Assembly: GCF_025148635.1 (NCBI RefSeq)
Contig: NZ_CP102269.1
Location: 3,844,001 to 3,908,000 of the forward strand
Direction: 5' to 3'
Source: Butyricimonas virosa
Lineage (GTDB): Bacteria > Bacteroidota > Bacteroidia > Bacteroidales > Marinifilaceae
DNA: 64,000 nt
Shown: piece after piece, positions 18,314 to 27,355 of the stretch
Layout of the letters: each line of letters opens with the position of its first letter
Position numbering within the stretch: the first letter of the stretch is position 1
Made by a program: the position numbers and the translations under genes
The notes under the pieces: model-generated
What the model was told of the DNA's origin: nothing
The model's database searches: none
The model's input: only the letters and a program-made list of their open reading frames with translations

Positions 18314-19009
18314 ATGAAAAATAGAATATTTGTCATATTAGCTTTTGTATTCGTGTGGATGGGATGTGATGAAAGAGAGATCCCTGTATATGATACTGGA
18401 AAGTTTTATATCGAGTTTGAAAATGAGACGGTTGATTCGACAATTTTCACGTTTATATATTATCCGCATAACGAATATTATGATTTACCCGTAGCAATGA
18501 AAATAGCTGGAGAAACTGCAAAACGGGATTTAACGTATAAGATTTCCGTGGATGAAGAACTTTCTACGGTGGAGGACAAACATTATTCTTTGCCGGAAAC
18601 AACGGTGTTTAGTAAAGGTGTGTATCATGATACTTGTTACGTTCGTTTGAACAAAACAGCCGATTTGTCTAATCGGGCGGTGAGACTTGTACTTCGATTG
18701 GAAGCGACTTCGGATATGGAGGTTGGTAAGTTGGACAATGCGGTGGCTATTATTCAAATTTCCAATACGGTAGCCCGACCATCATGGTGGGATTCTAACA
18801 TAGAACAATATTATCTGGGAGCTTATTCTCAAAAGAAGTTTGTTCTCTTTCTTGAAGTAACAGGGGCGGATTTGACGGATGCGAATGATAGTGAAAAACG
18901 GGCTTATGCTTTGGAATTCAAACAATATTTGATTGATCATCGCGGAGAGCAAGAAACGATAGATGAAAACGGACAGCCTATGACGGTTCCTGTGTTAGGA
19001 TTGGAATAA
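18314..19009 (+). CDS. DUF4843-family lipoprotein (second set)
   Basis: 231 residues with a signal peptide and lipobox WMGC (Cys18), then CDEREIPVYDTG. The body has the DUF4843 layout also seen in the gene at 3666: YSLPETTVFSKGVYHDTCYV, a LVLRLEAT strand, and RPSWWDSNIEQYYLGAYS matching EPNFWGTNPYAGGWWLFGDYS there. It is 44 residues shorter than that paralogue at the C-terminus, ending in VPVLGLE, but no frameshift is evident. The function is unknown; it is presumably an accessory surface lipoprotein of the SusCD complex. Confidence 0.83.
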   Translation: MKNRIFVILAFVFVWMGCDEREIPVYDTGKFYIEFENETVDSTIFTFIYYPHNEYYDLPVAMKIAGETAKRDLTYKISVDEELSTVEDKHYSLPETTVFSKGVYHDTCYVRLNKTADLSNRAVRLVLRLEATSDMEVGKLDNAVAIIQISNTVARPSWWDSNIEQYYLGAYSQKKFVLFLEVTGADLTDANDSEKRAYALEFKQYLIDHRGEQETIDENGQPMTVPVLGLE

Positions 19010-19026
19010 TATTAATAGTTTGCTAA

Positions 19027-20550
19027 ATGAGTATGAAAACGATAAACTATATTTTAGGGTGTTGTATAGCGATGACATTGCTATACGCCTGTATTGATGA
19101 CGAGGGAAATTACGATTACTCGGAATTGAAAACCGTGAATATTACGAATGTATATAGCAACTGGTCCGTGCCTTTGGGGGAGGAATATGTTATAACCCCG
19201 ACAATAGATTATGGGGATACGGACCCGTCTGAATTTGTTTATACATGGGTGAGTGAAATTCAAGAGGAATGGAGTGATACGATTTCACGTGATAAGGAGT
19301 TGCGTTACACATTTAAGGAAATAGCTAGGTATATGACGACTTTCGTGGTGGAGCATGTGCCTACGGGGGCATTAACATCCAAACAAATAGATTTAAATAC
19401 GGTATCCCGTTATTCCACAGGATGGACCATTTTGTCGGAGCAAAACAACAAATCTGTATTGAGTTATATCCGGGCCGAGCAGTCGGGAGAGAATAGTATA
19501 ATCTACAATTTTTTTAAGGATATTTACACTACACTTCGTGGAGATGATTTGGGAACAGGACCTATCCGAATGGGAAGACATTTTTCCAGTTCGAGTGATG
19601 AAATCCTAGTTATTCAGGAGAGTGGTGCGGTAGAAATTGACGGTCAAGATTTTTCGAAAGCAATTGCCACTCATGAGGAATTTGTGGGAGGGGCATATCC
19701 TGCCAATTTCGTTCCAAAACAAGCTGAATATGGAGCTAGGTTGGAGGCTATTTTAGGTACAGATGGAAACGTGTACACGCGTGTAAATCCGAATGGAAGT
19801 TTTCAAATTTGTCAATACAATACGCATCCAGCCTTTAGCAATGCCCGAATTGAGAAGATGTATTATTGTGCTTATTTAGGCTATATTTATATGTATGATG
19901 AATTGAATCATCGAATGATTGCTTTGTATGATGAACCTCAGGCTTATACGGGTATGGTGATTTATCCGTCCATGCATCCGGATAGTACGCACGTGGATAA
20001 CTTTACTCCGGTTGATGATATGGGAGAGGGAACACAATTGGTATTTATTGGGTCGTACAATGTGGAAGGAGCTACAGGACGGGATTTTGTACAAATTATT
20101 AAGAAAGGAACGAATTATTATTTCCAAACTTACAAAGCCTATTTGCATAGTGGTTCATCAAACTTGTATATTTTTGACGAGAAGGAAGAATTGTTTGTGG
20201 GAAATGATTATGTGAATGAGAATTCAAAATATTGTATAGACGGATCTTCATATCTTTATTTTACAGCAGATAATGTTCTCTATTGTTGGAACCGAATCAA
20301 TCAGGTTGAAGTGTTTTATACGTTCTCGAGCAAGATTACTGATATTGAACGTTATGCTAATGGTAGTGATCGAGAAGAGATTGCTGTCGGGCTTGAAAAT
20401 GGGGAGTTTTATATTATTGATGCTTCTTACGAGTCTATAAGTGGTCAGAAAGAGAAAGTTTTGTTCAAGACTGAAGGTTTGGGGCGTGTTGTGGATGTGC
20501 AATACAAGTACGGAAATTCTTCGAATTTTAATAAAGAATCGAGATTATAA
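19027..20550 (+). CDS. PKD-like family surface lipoprotein (second set)
   Basis: 507 residues from the first ATG; ATG 19033 (MKTINY) is an equally good start. The lipobox YAC gives Cys22. N-terminal PKD/Ig-like strands (ITPTIDYGDTDPSEFVYTWVS) precede a long beta-rich region with propeller-like repeats (YYCAYLGYIYMYDELNHRM). The C-terminus YKYGNSSNF parallels the paralogue at 4505. Presumed surface binding protein of the second SusCD locus. No metalloprotease follows here, unlike the first set; instead a terminator-like hairpin and the ABC genes come next. Confidence 0.82.
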   Translation: MSMKTINYILGCCIAMTLLYACIDDEGNYDYSELKTVNITNVYSNWSVPLGEEYVITPTIDYGDTDPSEFVYTWVSEIQEEWSDTISRDKELRYTFKEIARYMTTFVVEHVPTGALTSKQIDLNTVSRYSTGWTILSEQNNKSVLSYIRAEQSGENSIIYNFFKDIYTTLRGDDLGTGPIRMGRHFSSSSDEILVIQESGAVEIDGQDFSKAIATHEEFVGGAYPANFVPKQAEYGARLEAILGTDGNVYTRVNPNGSFQICQYNTHPAFSNARIEKMYYCAYLGYIYMYDELNHRMIALYDEPQAYTGMVIYPSMHPDSTHVDNFTPVDDMGEGTQLVFIGSYNVEGATGRDFVQIIKKGTNYYFQTYKAYLHSGSSNLYIFDEKEELFVGNDYVNENSKYCIDGSSYLYFTADNVLYCWNRINQVEVFYTFSSKITDIERYANGSDREEIAVGLENGEFYIIDASYESISGQKEKVLFKTEGLGRVVDVQYKYGNSSNFNKESRL

Positions 20551-20559
20551 TTTTTGTGG

Positions 20560-20592
20560 GGATGTGTCAGAAAATTAAATTTTGACACATCC
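20560..20592 (+). terminator. Hairpin after the second SusCD set
   Basis: Perfect 10-bp inverted repeat GGATGTGTCA/TGACACATCC (20560-20569, 20583-20592), with AT-rich loop bases that can pair further. No strong T-tract follows. It probably ends the susCD transcript, leaving the ABC genes with their own promoter in 20593-20684. Confidence 0.6.
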
Positions 20593-20684
20593 TCTAGTGA
20601 AAATATTATAGAATTTAGGGATGGTAAGAACAATCTCTAAGGGAGTGTTGTGTATAAAAAATAAGTCATTGTAAAAAGAAATTT

Positions 20685-21626
20685 ATGGAAGAACCAATTG
20701 TAAGAGTAGAACATTTATCCCATCGTTATAGTGTACAGTGGGCAATTCGGGATATAAATTTTGAGATAAACCAAAAGGGAATTCTTGGGCTTTTAGGTTC
20801 TAACGGTGCGGGGAAATCGACCACGATGAATATTATCTGTGGGGTTTTGAACCAAACGGAGGGAACTGTATACATTAATGGAATAGATACCCGTAAAAAT
20901 CCTGTAGAAGCCAAAAAATATATCGGTTTTTTACCCCAAAAGCCACCTTTGTATACGGATCATAACGTGGATGAATATCTAACATATTGTGCCCATCTCA
21001 GGTTGATGGATGATAAGGAGGTAAAAGCAGCCGTAGGGTTGGCAAAAGAGCGTTGTGGAATTGCTCATTTCAGCAAACGTTTGGTAAAGAATCTTTCGGG
21101 AGGTTATCAGCAACGTTTAGGTATAGCGCAAGCGATTGTACACAATCCGAAACTTGTAGTGTTGGATGAACCCACGAATGGATTGGATCCGAATCAGATA
21201 TTGGAGATTCGGGAATTAATTCGGGAAATTGCACAGGATCATGCTGTACTGCTTTCCACGCATATATTGTCCGAGGTGGAAGCTATTTGTCATACGATTA
21301 AAATGATCGAACACGGTAATCTGATATTCTCCGGATCAATAGATGAATTTCATAATAGTGTTAAATCCAACAATTGTATTGTTCGGTTGGAAAATGCTCC
21401 GGCAGAAGAGGAGTTGAAGAATATTCCGGGTGTTACCAAAGTAAAGAAATTGGATGAACATACTTTCCGTATACAATTTGAACGGGAAGGAGAGGAAGAG
21501 GCGAAACGTGTGGCAGAAATTTGTGTGAACCGGGGATGGCGGTTGAGCGAAATTCAAATGGAAAAAGTGTCGATGGATGAGATTTTTGCCCAGCTATCGG
21601 GAAAGCGAGTGGTTGAAAAATTTTAA
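20685..21626 (+). CDS. GldA-like ABC transporter ATP-binding protein (first module)
   Basis: 313 residues. Walker A GSNGAGKST (38-46, K44), Q-loop in FLPQKPPLY, signature LSGGYQQR, Walker B LVVLDEPTNGLDP and H-loop STHIL are all present, so it should hydrolyse ATP. The C-terminal 80 residues form the extra domain found in GldA/CcmA-type ATPases that serve ABC-2 permeases. It lies 11 nt before its membrane partner. A very similar ATPase is encoded at 23960, so the four genes look like a tandem duplication. In gliding Flavobacteriia GldA works with GldF and GldG; in non-gliding Bacteroidales the cargo is unknown. Confidence 0.93.
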   Translation: MEEPIVRVEHLSHRYSVQWAIRDINFEINQKGILGLLGSNGAGKSTTMNIICGVLNQTEGTVYINGIDTRKNPVEAKKYIGFLPQKPPLYTDHNVDEYLTYCAHLRLMDDKEVKAAVGLAKERCGIAHFSKRLVKNLSGGYQQRLGIAQAIVHNPKLVVLDEPTNGLDPNQILEIRELIREIAQDHAVLLSTHILSEVEAICHTIKMIEHGNLIFSGSIDEFHNSVKSNNCIVRLENAPAEEELKNIPGVTKVKKLDEHTFRIQFEREGEEEAKRVAEICVNRGWRLSEIQMEKVSMDEIFAQLSGKRVVEKF

Positions 21627-21637
21627 TGTTATAGTGT

Positions 21638-23938
21638 ATGAAAACAATATATAGAATAGCGAAATCAGAATTAAACTCTTTGTTTTGTTCGCCGATAGCT
21701 TGGTTGGTATTGGTGATATTCACGTTTCAGATGAGTATGGTTTTTACAGACAGGATTATATGGGAATTGAGAGACTTTGTGATCAATAACCGGGAAAAAG
21801 ACGGGTTGACAGTCTATTTTTTGCTGTCCGGTTTCGGAACGCCATTGTTTCCTGGTGTACTTTCTTATTTATATCTTTATTTCCCGTTGTTAACAATGGG
21901 GTTGATGAGTCGGGAATTTAGTAGCGGTTCGATTAAATTATTGTATTCTTCTCCGATTACCAGTACCCAAATTGTGTTGGGTAAATATCTTTCCATGATG
22001 TTTTACGGGTTGATTATGCTGGCTATCGTTACGATTTACGTGGTCTTCTACATATTTGTTTTAAAGGATTTTGACTATCCCGTGGCTATAACCGGTTTAA
22101 TAGGGATTTACTTGATCATGTGTCTCTATTCTGCAGTCGGATTGTTTGTTTCTTGTTTGACCTCTTATCAGGTTGTTGCGGCCATTGGTACTTTTGCTGC
22201 ATTAACTATTTTACAGGTGATTGGTGGTGTATTGCAAGGAGTTGATTTCTGGAGGGATATAACTTATTGGATTTGTAGCGGTCCTCATGGGCCAATAGCC
22301 GGTTTGATAAACAGCGGTGATGTTTTGTATTATATCTTGATGCCCGCTTTGTTTATCGGCATGTCTATTATGAAATTACAGTTTGCAAGGCAGAGTAAAC
22401 CATGGTATATGAAAGTGGTGAAATATTTGGCTTTGGTTATTGTGATTGTGGGTATTGGTTATGCGACTTCTCGTCGATCGACAGTATGTATCACGGATCT
22501 CTCGCGTGATGAACAATTAACACTGACTCCCAAAAGTCGTGAAATATTAAAACGTTATGATGGACAGGAACTGACGTTGACAACTTATGTCAATATCATG
22601 GATGAACACATGGCGGCTAAATTATTCCCGAGAAGTCGGATCGGTGATATGTCCGTGTTCAGTAAGTACTATCGTTTCAAACCGGACATGAAGTTTAAAT
22701 ATATCTATTATTATGACCACGTGTTGAACGGACATTCTTGTTGTGCCCCGGGGGAAGATTTGGAGGAAGCAGCACGTAAACAAGCTAAAGTAAATGGGTT
22801 GGATTTTGATGATGTGCTCTCTCCCGAAGAGATGCGGGAAATTCATGATTTGAGCGGAGAGAATAATCAAGTTGTCCGTATACTTGAAGATAGTGAGGGA
22901 AACTGGACGTATTTACGTATGTTCAATGATTTGAATCCTTATCCGAGTGAACAGGAGATTTCAGTTGCTTTATTAAGAATGAAAGAGGGGGCTGTGAAAA
23001 TGGGTGCTCTTTATGGACATGGAGAACGTGAAATGAACAAGAGTGGTGATCGGGAATTGGGATGGCTTTTTACCAACGGTTCTGGTCGGGGTTCATTGAT
23101 CAACCAAGGATTTGATCCGGTAAGTATTCCGCTCACGGAGGATTGGGGAATTCCTGATGATGTGCAGATACTTTTAATTATAGATCCCAAAGAAGCCTTT
23201 TCGAAAGTAGAACTAGAGAAGATAAGGGATTATGTGGCAAGTGGTCGCCATTTGATTATAGCTACGGATGTTAATCGTTCTGCTGTGATGAGTGAGTTAC
23301 TTTCGGACTTTGGTGTACAAGCATTACCGGGTATGTTGGTTTTACCTCGTAAGGATGAAGATCCTACAAATATAAATGCTGTTTTTACCCCGCAAAGTGG
23401 AATGATTAATCCAACTTTTGCACACTGGGGAAATAGGAATTACCCGTTAAGTATGACGGGAGCGGTAGCTTTGAATTATGTAACGGATAAAGGATATAAT
23501 GTTGTACCACTGGTTGCTTCTCCTGTGGGTTCATGGACAGAACTGGAAACGACGGATTTTGCGGGGGAAACCCCGTCGTTTAATCCGAAAGCGGGGGAAA
23601 TCAATCAGCAATTACCCGTGGTGTTAGCATTAACTCGCCAAGTGAATGGTAAAGAACAACGAATCATGATTTTTGGTGATGCGGACTGGATGACGATGGG
23701 TGAATTCAGCAAACGGAGGGTTTACGGTGTGGCGAACGGGCAATTGACAACACTGATGTGTAGCTGGATGACCGATTATCGATATCCAACTTATTTTCCT
23801 CGTCCGGCTCAACCTGATAATCATATAAAATTGTCGTATCAATCAAGAGGAACCTTAAAATTGGTATTTGTTGTTATCTTCCCAGCCGTGATACTGTTGT
23901 TGTATTTTGGGGTGTGGTTTAAGAGAAGGGGTAAATAG
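21638..23938 (+). CDS. GldF-GldG-like fused ABC-2 permease (first module)
   Basis: 766 residues. Residues 1-245 form an ABC-2 type permease with about six membrane helices (motifs YLYFPLLTMGLMSREFSSGS and LLYSSPIT, as in GldF). A helix near 262-282 begins a GldG-like part with a large periplasmic region (TLTPKSREILKRYDG, then ALYGHGERE and IFGDADWMTMGEF) and one C-terminal helix (about 742-760) ending in KRRGK. GldF and GldG are usually separate proteins, so this is a fusion. It pairs with the ATPase 11 nt upstream. Substrate and direction are unknown. Confidence 0.88.
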   Translation: MKTIYRIAKSELNSLFCSPIAWLVLVIFTFQMSMVFTDRIIWELRDFVINNREKDGLTVYFLLSGFGTPLFPGVLSYLYLYFPLLTMGLMSREFSSGSIKLLYSSPITSTQIVLGKYLSMMFYGLIMLAIVTIYVVFYIFVLKDFDYPVAITGLIGIYLIMCLYSAVGLFVSCLTSYQVVAAIGTFAALTILQVIGGVLQGVDFWRDITYWICSGPHGPIAGLINSGDVLYYILMPALFIGMSIMKLQFARQSKPWYMKVVKYLALVIVIVGIGYATSRRSTVCITDLSRDEQLTLTPKSREILKRYDGQELTLTTYVNIMDEHMAAKLFPRSRIGDMSVFSKYYRFKPDMKFKYIYYYDHVLNGHSCCAPGEDLEEAARKQAKVNGLDFDDVLSPEEMREIHDLSGENNQVVRILEDSEGNWTYLRMFNDLNPYPSEQEISVALLRMKEGAVKMGALYGHGEREMNKSGDRELGWLFTNGSGRGSLINQGFDPVSIPLTEDWGIPDDVQILLIIDPKEAFSKVELEKIRDYVASGRHLIIATDVNRSAVMSELLSDFGVQALPGMLVLPRKDEDPTNINAVFTPQSGMINPTFAHWGNRNYPLSMTGAVALNYVTDKGYNVVPLVASPVGSWTELETTDFAGETPSFNPKAGEINQQLPVVLALTRQVNGKEQRIMIFGDADWMTMGEFSKRRVYGVANGQLTTLMCSWMTDYRYPTYFPRPAQPDNHIKLSYQSRGTLKLVFVVIFPAVILLLYFGVWFKRRGK

Positions 23939-23959
23939 TAATTATTTAAACAAGAAAAT

Positions 23960-24895
23960 ATGGAATCTATTGTAAAAGTAGAACACTTGTCCCATCGTTA
24001 TACGGTGGATTGGGCAATTCAAGATATAAATTTCGAGGTGAATCGTAAAGGTATATTAGGTTTATTGGGATCCAATGGTGCAGGAAAATCGACTACAATG
24101 AATATTATTTGCGGTGTATTGAATCAGACGGATGGAACTGTATATATAAACGGTATTGATACCCGTAAAAATTCAGTGGAAGCAAAAAAGAATATTGGTT
24201 TTCTCCCTCAAAAACCACCTTTGTATTCTGATCATACGGTGGATGAATTCCTTATTTTTGCCGCGGAAATGAGACTCGTGGATCCCAAAAAGATCAAACA
24301 AGCTGTTGAAATGGCCAAAGAGCGTTGCGGTATTGCTCATTTCAGCAAACGACTTATTCGTAATCTTTCGGGGGGATATCAGCAACGTTTGGGGATAGCG
24401 CAAGCTATTGTGCATAGTCCGAAGTTTGTAGTGTTGGATGAGCCGACGAATGGTTTGGATCCGAATCAGATTTTGGAAATACGTAAGCTTGTTAAGGAGA
24501 TTGCGGTAGATCACGCTGTCTTGCTTTCCACGCATATTTTATCGGAAGTTCAAGCAATGTGTGATGATATTAAAATGATTGAGCATGGGCATCTTGTTTT
24601 CTCCGGTACCTTGGAAGAGTTTGATAATTACGTGAAACCGGATACTTTTATCGTAAAACTCGATAATCCTCCTGAGGATGAAGAGATTCTAGCTATCCCC
24701 GGGGTGGTTCGTCTCAAACATCTGGACAAAAATACTTTAAGAGTTCGATTTGACAAGAGGGAAGATATAACAGAAATCGTGGCAAGTGCTTGTGTTAATA
24801 ACGGTTGGGGATTGTGCGAGATTACTTTGGAAAGAATCTCTTTGGAAGAGATCTTTGCTCAATTGTCAGGAAAAAGATTGATAGATAAATTTTAA
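23960..24895 (+). CDS. GldA-like ABC transporter ATP-binding protein (second module)
   Basis: 311 residues, closely similar to the ATPase at 20685 along its whole length. Walker A GSNGAGKST (K43), signature LSGGYQQR, Walker B FVVLDEPTNGLDP and H-loop STHIL are intact. Differences concentrate in the helical region (FLIFAAEMRLVDPKKI against YLTYCAHLRLMDDKEV) and the C-terminal domain, as expected if the two ATPases serve distinct permeases or form a heterodimer (inference). It follows the first permease by 21 nt and precedes its own by 8 nt. Confidence 0.93.
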   Translation: MESIVKVEHLSHRYTVDWAIQDINFEVNRKGILGLLGSNGAGKSTTMNIICGVLNQTDGTVYINGIDTRKNSVEAKKNIGFLPQKPPLYSDHTVDEFLIFAAEMRLVDPKKIKQAVEMAKERCGIAHFSKRLIRNLSGGYQQRLGIAQAIVHSPKFVVLDEPTNGLDPNQILEIRKLVKEIAVDHAVLLSTHILSEVQAMCDDIKMIEHGHLVFSGTLEEFDNYVKPDTFIVKLDNPPEDEEILAIPGVVRLKHLDKNTLRVRFDKREDITEIVASACVNNGWGLCEITLERISLEEIFAQLSGKRLIDKF

Positions 24896-24903
24896 TAAGT
24901 GTT

Positions 24904-27192
24904 ATGAGAGCAATATATAAAATAGCAAAATCGGAGTTAGGTACACTCTTTTATTCTCCGATTGCCTGGTTGATATTAGTGATATTCGTATTTCAGATTT
25001 TTAGTTGTTTTGCGAATTTGTTGGAGTATTCTGTGAATATGAAGACTCTAGATCAAGTACAGGGATATCAAAGTTATATGCTTTTTGTCATAGGAGGTTT
25101 TGCTCCTTATATGACAATACAATCTACTCTCTATCTCTATATCCCGTTGTTGACCATGGGATTGATGAGTCGGGAGTACAGTAGCGGTTCTATAAAATTA
25201 CTTTTTTCTTCCCCCATCAGTAGTTTACAAATCATTTTAGGAAAATATCTTTCCATGTTAATTTATGGTTTAATCATGATGGGTAGTGTATTGGTATTGG
25301 TTATTGTCGGTTATTTTTCGATCAAAGATTTTGACCTTTCACTTGTGCTTTCCGGTTGGTTAGGGCTTTATTTGTTGATGGCAACTTATGCGGCGATCGG
25401 GCTTTTTATGTCCACTCTGACTTCTTACCAGATTGTGGCAGCTTTGGGAACGTTGACTCTTATTAGTTTTCTTAACTTTATTGGCAGTCTGTGGCAACAT
25501 ATAGAAGGAGTTCGCGAGGTCATGTATTGGTTTTCGCTTAAGGGACGTGCGGATGAGCCTATTCGGGGACTTATTTGTAGTGAAGATATACTTTATTTTA
25601 TTCTTGTGTCTGGAATGTTTCTAGGTTTTTCAGTCTTGAAATTGCAATTTGCCCGTCAGAGTTGTTCTATGAGTGTGAAAGTTGGTAAGTACGTGGGATT
25701 AGTAGCTTGTGTGGCTTTGTTCGGTTATATTTCCACGATCCCTCAACTTAAGTGTTTTTATGATGCCACGGCCAATAAGGATCGCACGATTACTCCGAAT
25801 AGTCAAGAGATATTGAAACAGGTGGATGGTGGCCTGACTATTACCTCTTATGTTAATCTTCTTGACAAGTTTGGTTATCTTGGTATGCCTTCTAACTGGT
25901 TTAATACCCGGAATATTTTCGAGACATTTACTCGTTTTAAGCCAGAGACTAAGTTGAAGAGTTATTATTATTACGATAATGCAGCCGGAGCAAATGCCTC
26001 GCGTGAAGAGATGGATAAGGCGATTGAGCGACTTGTGTTGACTTCTGATATTAATTCTAAAAGTATACTTACACCTGAACAGATGCGAGAAAAAATAGAT
26101 CTTTCTGCCGAAGAGTATCGTTACGTGTTTCTTTTAGAACGTGAAAATGGCCAAAAAGCTTTTTTACGTATGTATGACGATCAGGGAAAATATCCTTCCG
26201 AAGCGGAAATTTCAGCTGTGTTGAAAACGATGATTTCCAAAAGTCCCCGGATAGCTTTTTTAGGAGGACATGGAGAGCGTAGTATACATGACCGGTCTGG
26301 AGTAAACTATACCTCTTTCACAACAGTTCTTGATTCTCGTGGTGCTCTTATCAATCAAGGATATACTCCGTGTACACTTACACTTTCAGCCGGAGGAGAT
26401 ATCCCTGCCGATATAGATGTATTGGTTATTGCCGATTTACGGAAGGCTTTAACGGATGATGAACTGATTCAAGTAAAACGTTACATAGAACGTGGCGGTA
26501 ACTTGGTGGTGCTGGGCGAACCGCGTCGTCCGGAATATATAGCTCCGGTTTTGGAGCAATTAGGGCTTGCGTTTGTTCCGGGAGTGTTGGTACAACCTCA
26601 TGAAGGATATGCGGCCGATTATCTTTGGGTAACCTTCACGCCAGAGGGGGCCGAGTTAGAGCCAATTTTTGCTCGTATGGTAGAGTTGAATAACGTGCTA
26701 ACAATGCCATCTGCTACGGCTATTTATGAAACAGAAAATGTCGGATTTGAAGCGATCCCTGTATTTACAACGGGAACGATGAAGTGTTGGAATGAATTGG
26801 AAACTAAAAACTTCTCTCTTGAAGATCCCACATTAAATGAGGCAATAGGTGAAAAAGAGAATGCTTATGTGACGGGCTATGCTTTGCGGCGTGATGTGAA
26901 AGGAAAAGAACAGCGTGTCTTTGTTCTCGGTGATGCGGATTGTATCAGTAATGCAGAACTTGGAGTTGATAGAGAATTCCGTCGTTCTAATTATGCTCTA
27001 ATAGATGGGATGTTCCGGTGGTTGGTGTATGATGAATATCCCATTGATATCAGTCGTCCGGCAGCTAAAGATAATGATGTATATTTGACTCCGGCAGGAT
27101 ATGCTTGGGTTAAGATTTTCCTTCGTTGGGTTTGTCCGGCAATACTTGTATTGCTTGGTTGTCTGATTTGGTTCTCTCGGCGGATGAAATAG
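24904..27192 (+). CDS. GldF-GldG-like fused ABC-2 permease (second module)
   Basis: 762 residues; same architecture as 21638: N-terminal ABC-2 membrane part (YLYIPLLTMGLMSREYSSGS, LLFSSPIS), then a GldG-like periplasmic part (TITPNSQEILKQVDG, AFLGGHGERS, VLGDADCISNAEL) and a final helix with a basic tail (FSRRMK). The CCAPG segment seen near residue 366 of the first copy is absent here. The two permeases could form one heterodimeric transporter with the two ATPases, or two separate systems. A strong terminator follows, so the four ABC genes are likely one transcription unit. Confidence 0.88.
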   Translation: MRAIYKIAKSELGTLFYSPIAWLILVIFVFQIFSCFANLLEYSVNMKTLDQVQGYQSYMLFVIGGFAPYMTIQSTLYLYIPLLTMGLMSREYSSGSIKLLFSSPISSLQIILGKYLSMLIYGLIMMGSVLVLVIVGYFSIKDFDLSLVLSGWLGLYLLMATYAAIGLFMSTLTSYQIVAALGTLTLISFLNFIGSLWQHIEGVREVMYWFSLKGRADEPIRGLICSEDILYFILVSGMFLGFSVLKLQFARQSCSMSVKVGKYVGLVACVALFGYISTIPQLKCFYDATANKDRTITPNSQEILKQVDGGLTITSYVNLLDKFGYLGMPSNWFNTRNIFETFTRFKPETKLKSYYYYDNAAGANASREEMDKAIERLVLTSDINSKSILTPEQMREKIDLSAEEYRYVFLLERENGQKAFLRMYDDQGKYPSEAEISAVLKTMISKSPRIAFLGGHGERSIHDRSGVNYTSFTTVLDSRGALINQGYTPCTLTLSAGGDIPADIDVLVIADLRKALTDDELIQVKRYIERGGNLVVLGEPRRPEYIAPVLEQLGLAFVPGVLVQPHEGYAADYLWVTFTPEGAELEPIFARMVELNNVLTMPSATAIYETENVGFEAIPVFTTGTMKCWNELETKNFSLEDPTLNEAIGEKENAYVTGYALRRDVKGKEQRVFVLGDADCISNAELGVDREFRRSNYALIDGMFRWLVYDEYPIDISRPAAKDNDVYLTPAGYAWVKIFLRWVCPAILVLLGCLIWFSRRMK

Positions 27193-27218
27193 GTATTTAG
27201 AAAAGAAAACATCTTTCT

Positions 27219-27266
27219 GAAAGATCGTGTCTGAATTTTTAATGTCCGGCACGGTCTTTCTTTTTT
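27219..27266 (+). terminator. Rho-independent terminator after the ABC operon
   Basis: Stem GAAAGATCGTG/CACGGTCTTTC (27219-27229, 27250-27260, one G-U pair) followed by six T residues. Confidence 0.85.
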
Positions 27267-27319
27267 ATTTACTAGTATCTTTTTCTTTTTTGAAAGATGT
27301 TGTTTCTCGGATTAAGCGT

Positions 27320-27327
27320 TAAATTTG
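27320..27327 (+). promoter_or_regulatory. -7 promoter element for the SWIM/MoxR/vWA cluster
   Basis: TAAATTTG matches TAnnTTTG and lies 28 nt before the chosen ATG at 27356; no convincing -33 TTTG. Confidence 0.5.
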
Positions 27328-27355
27328 CCAGAATGGATATTGAAATTTGGAGTAC

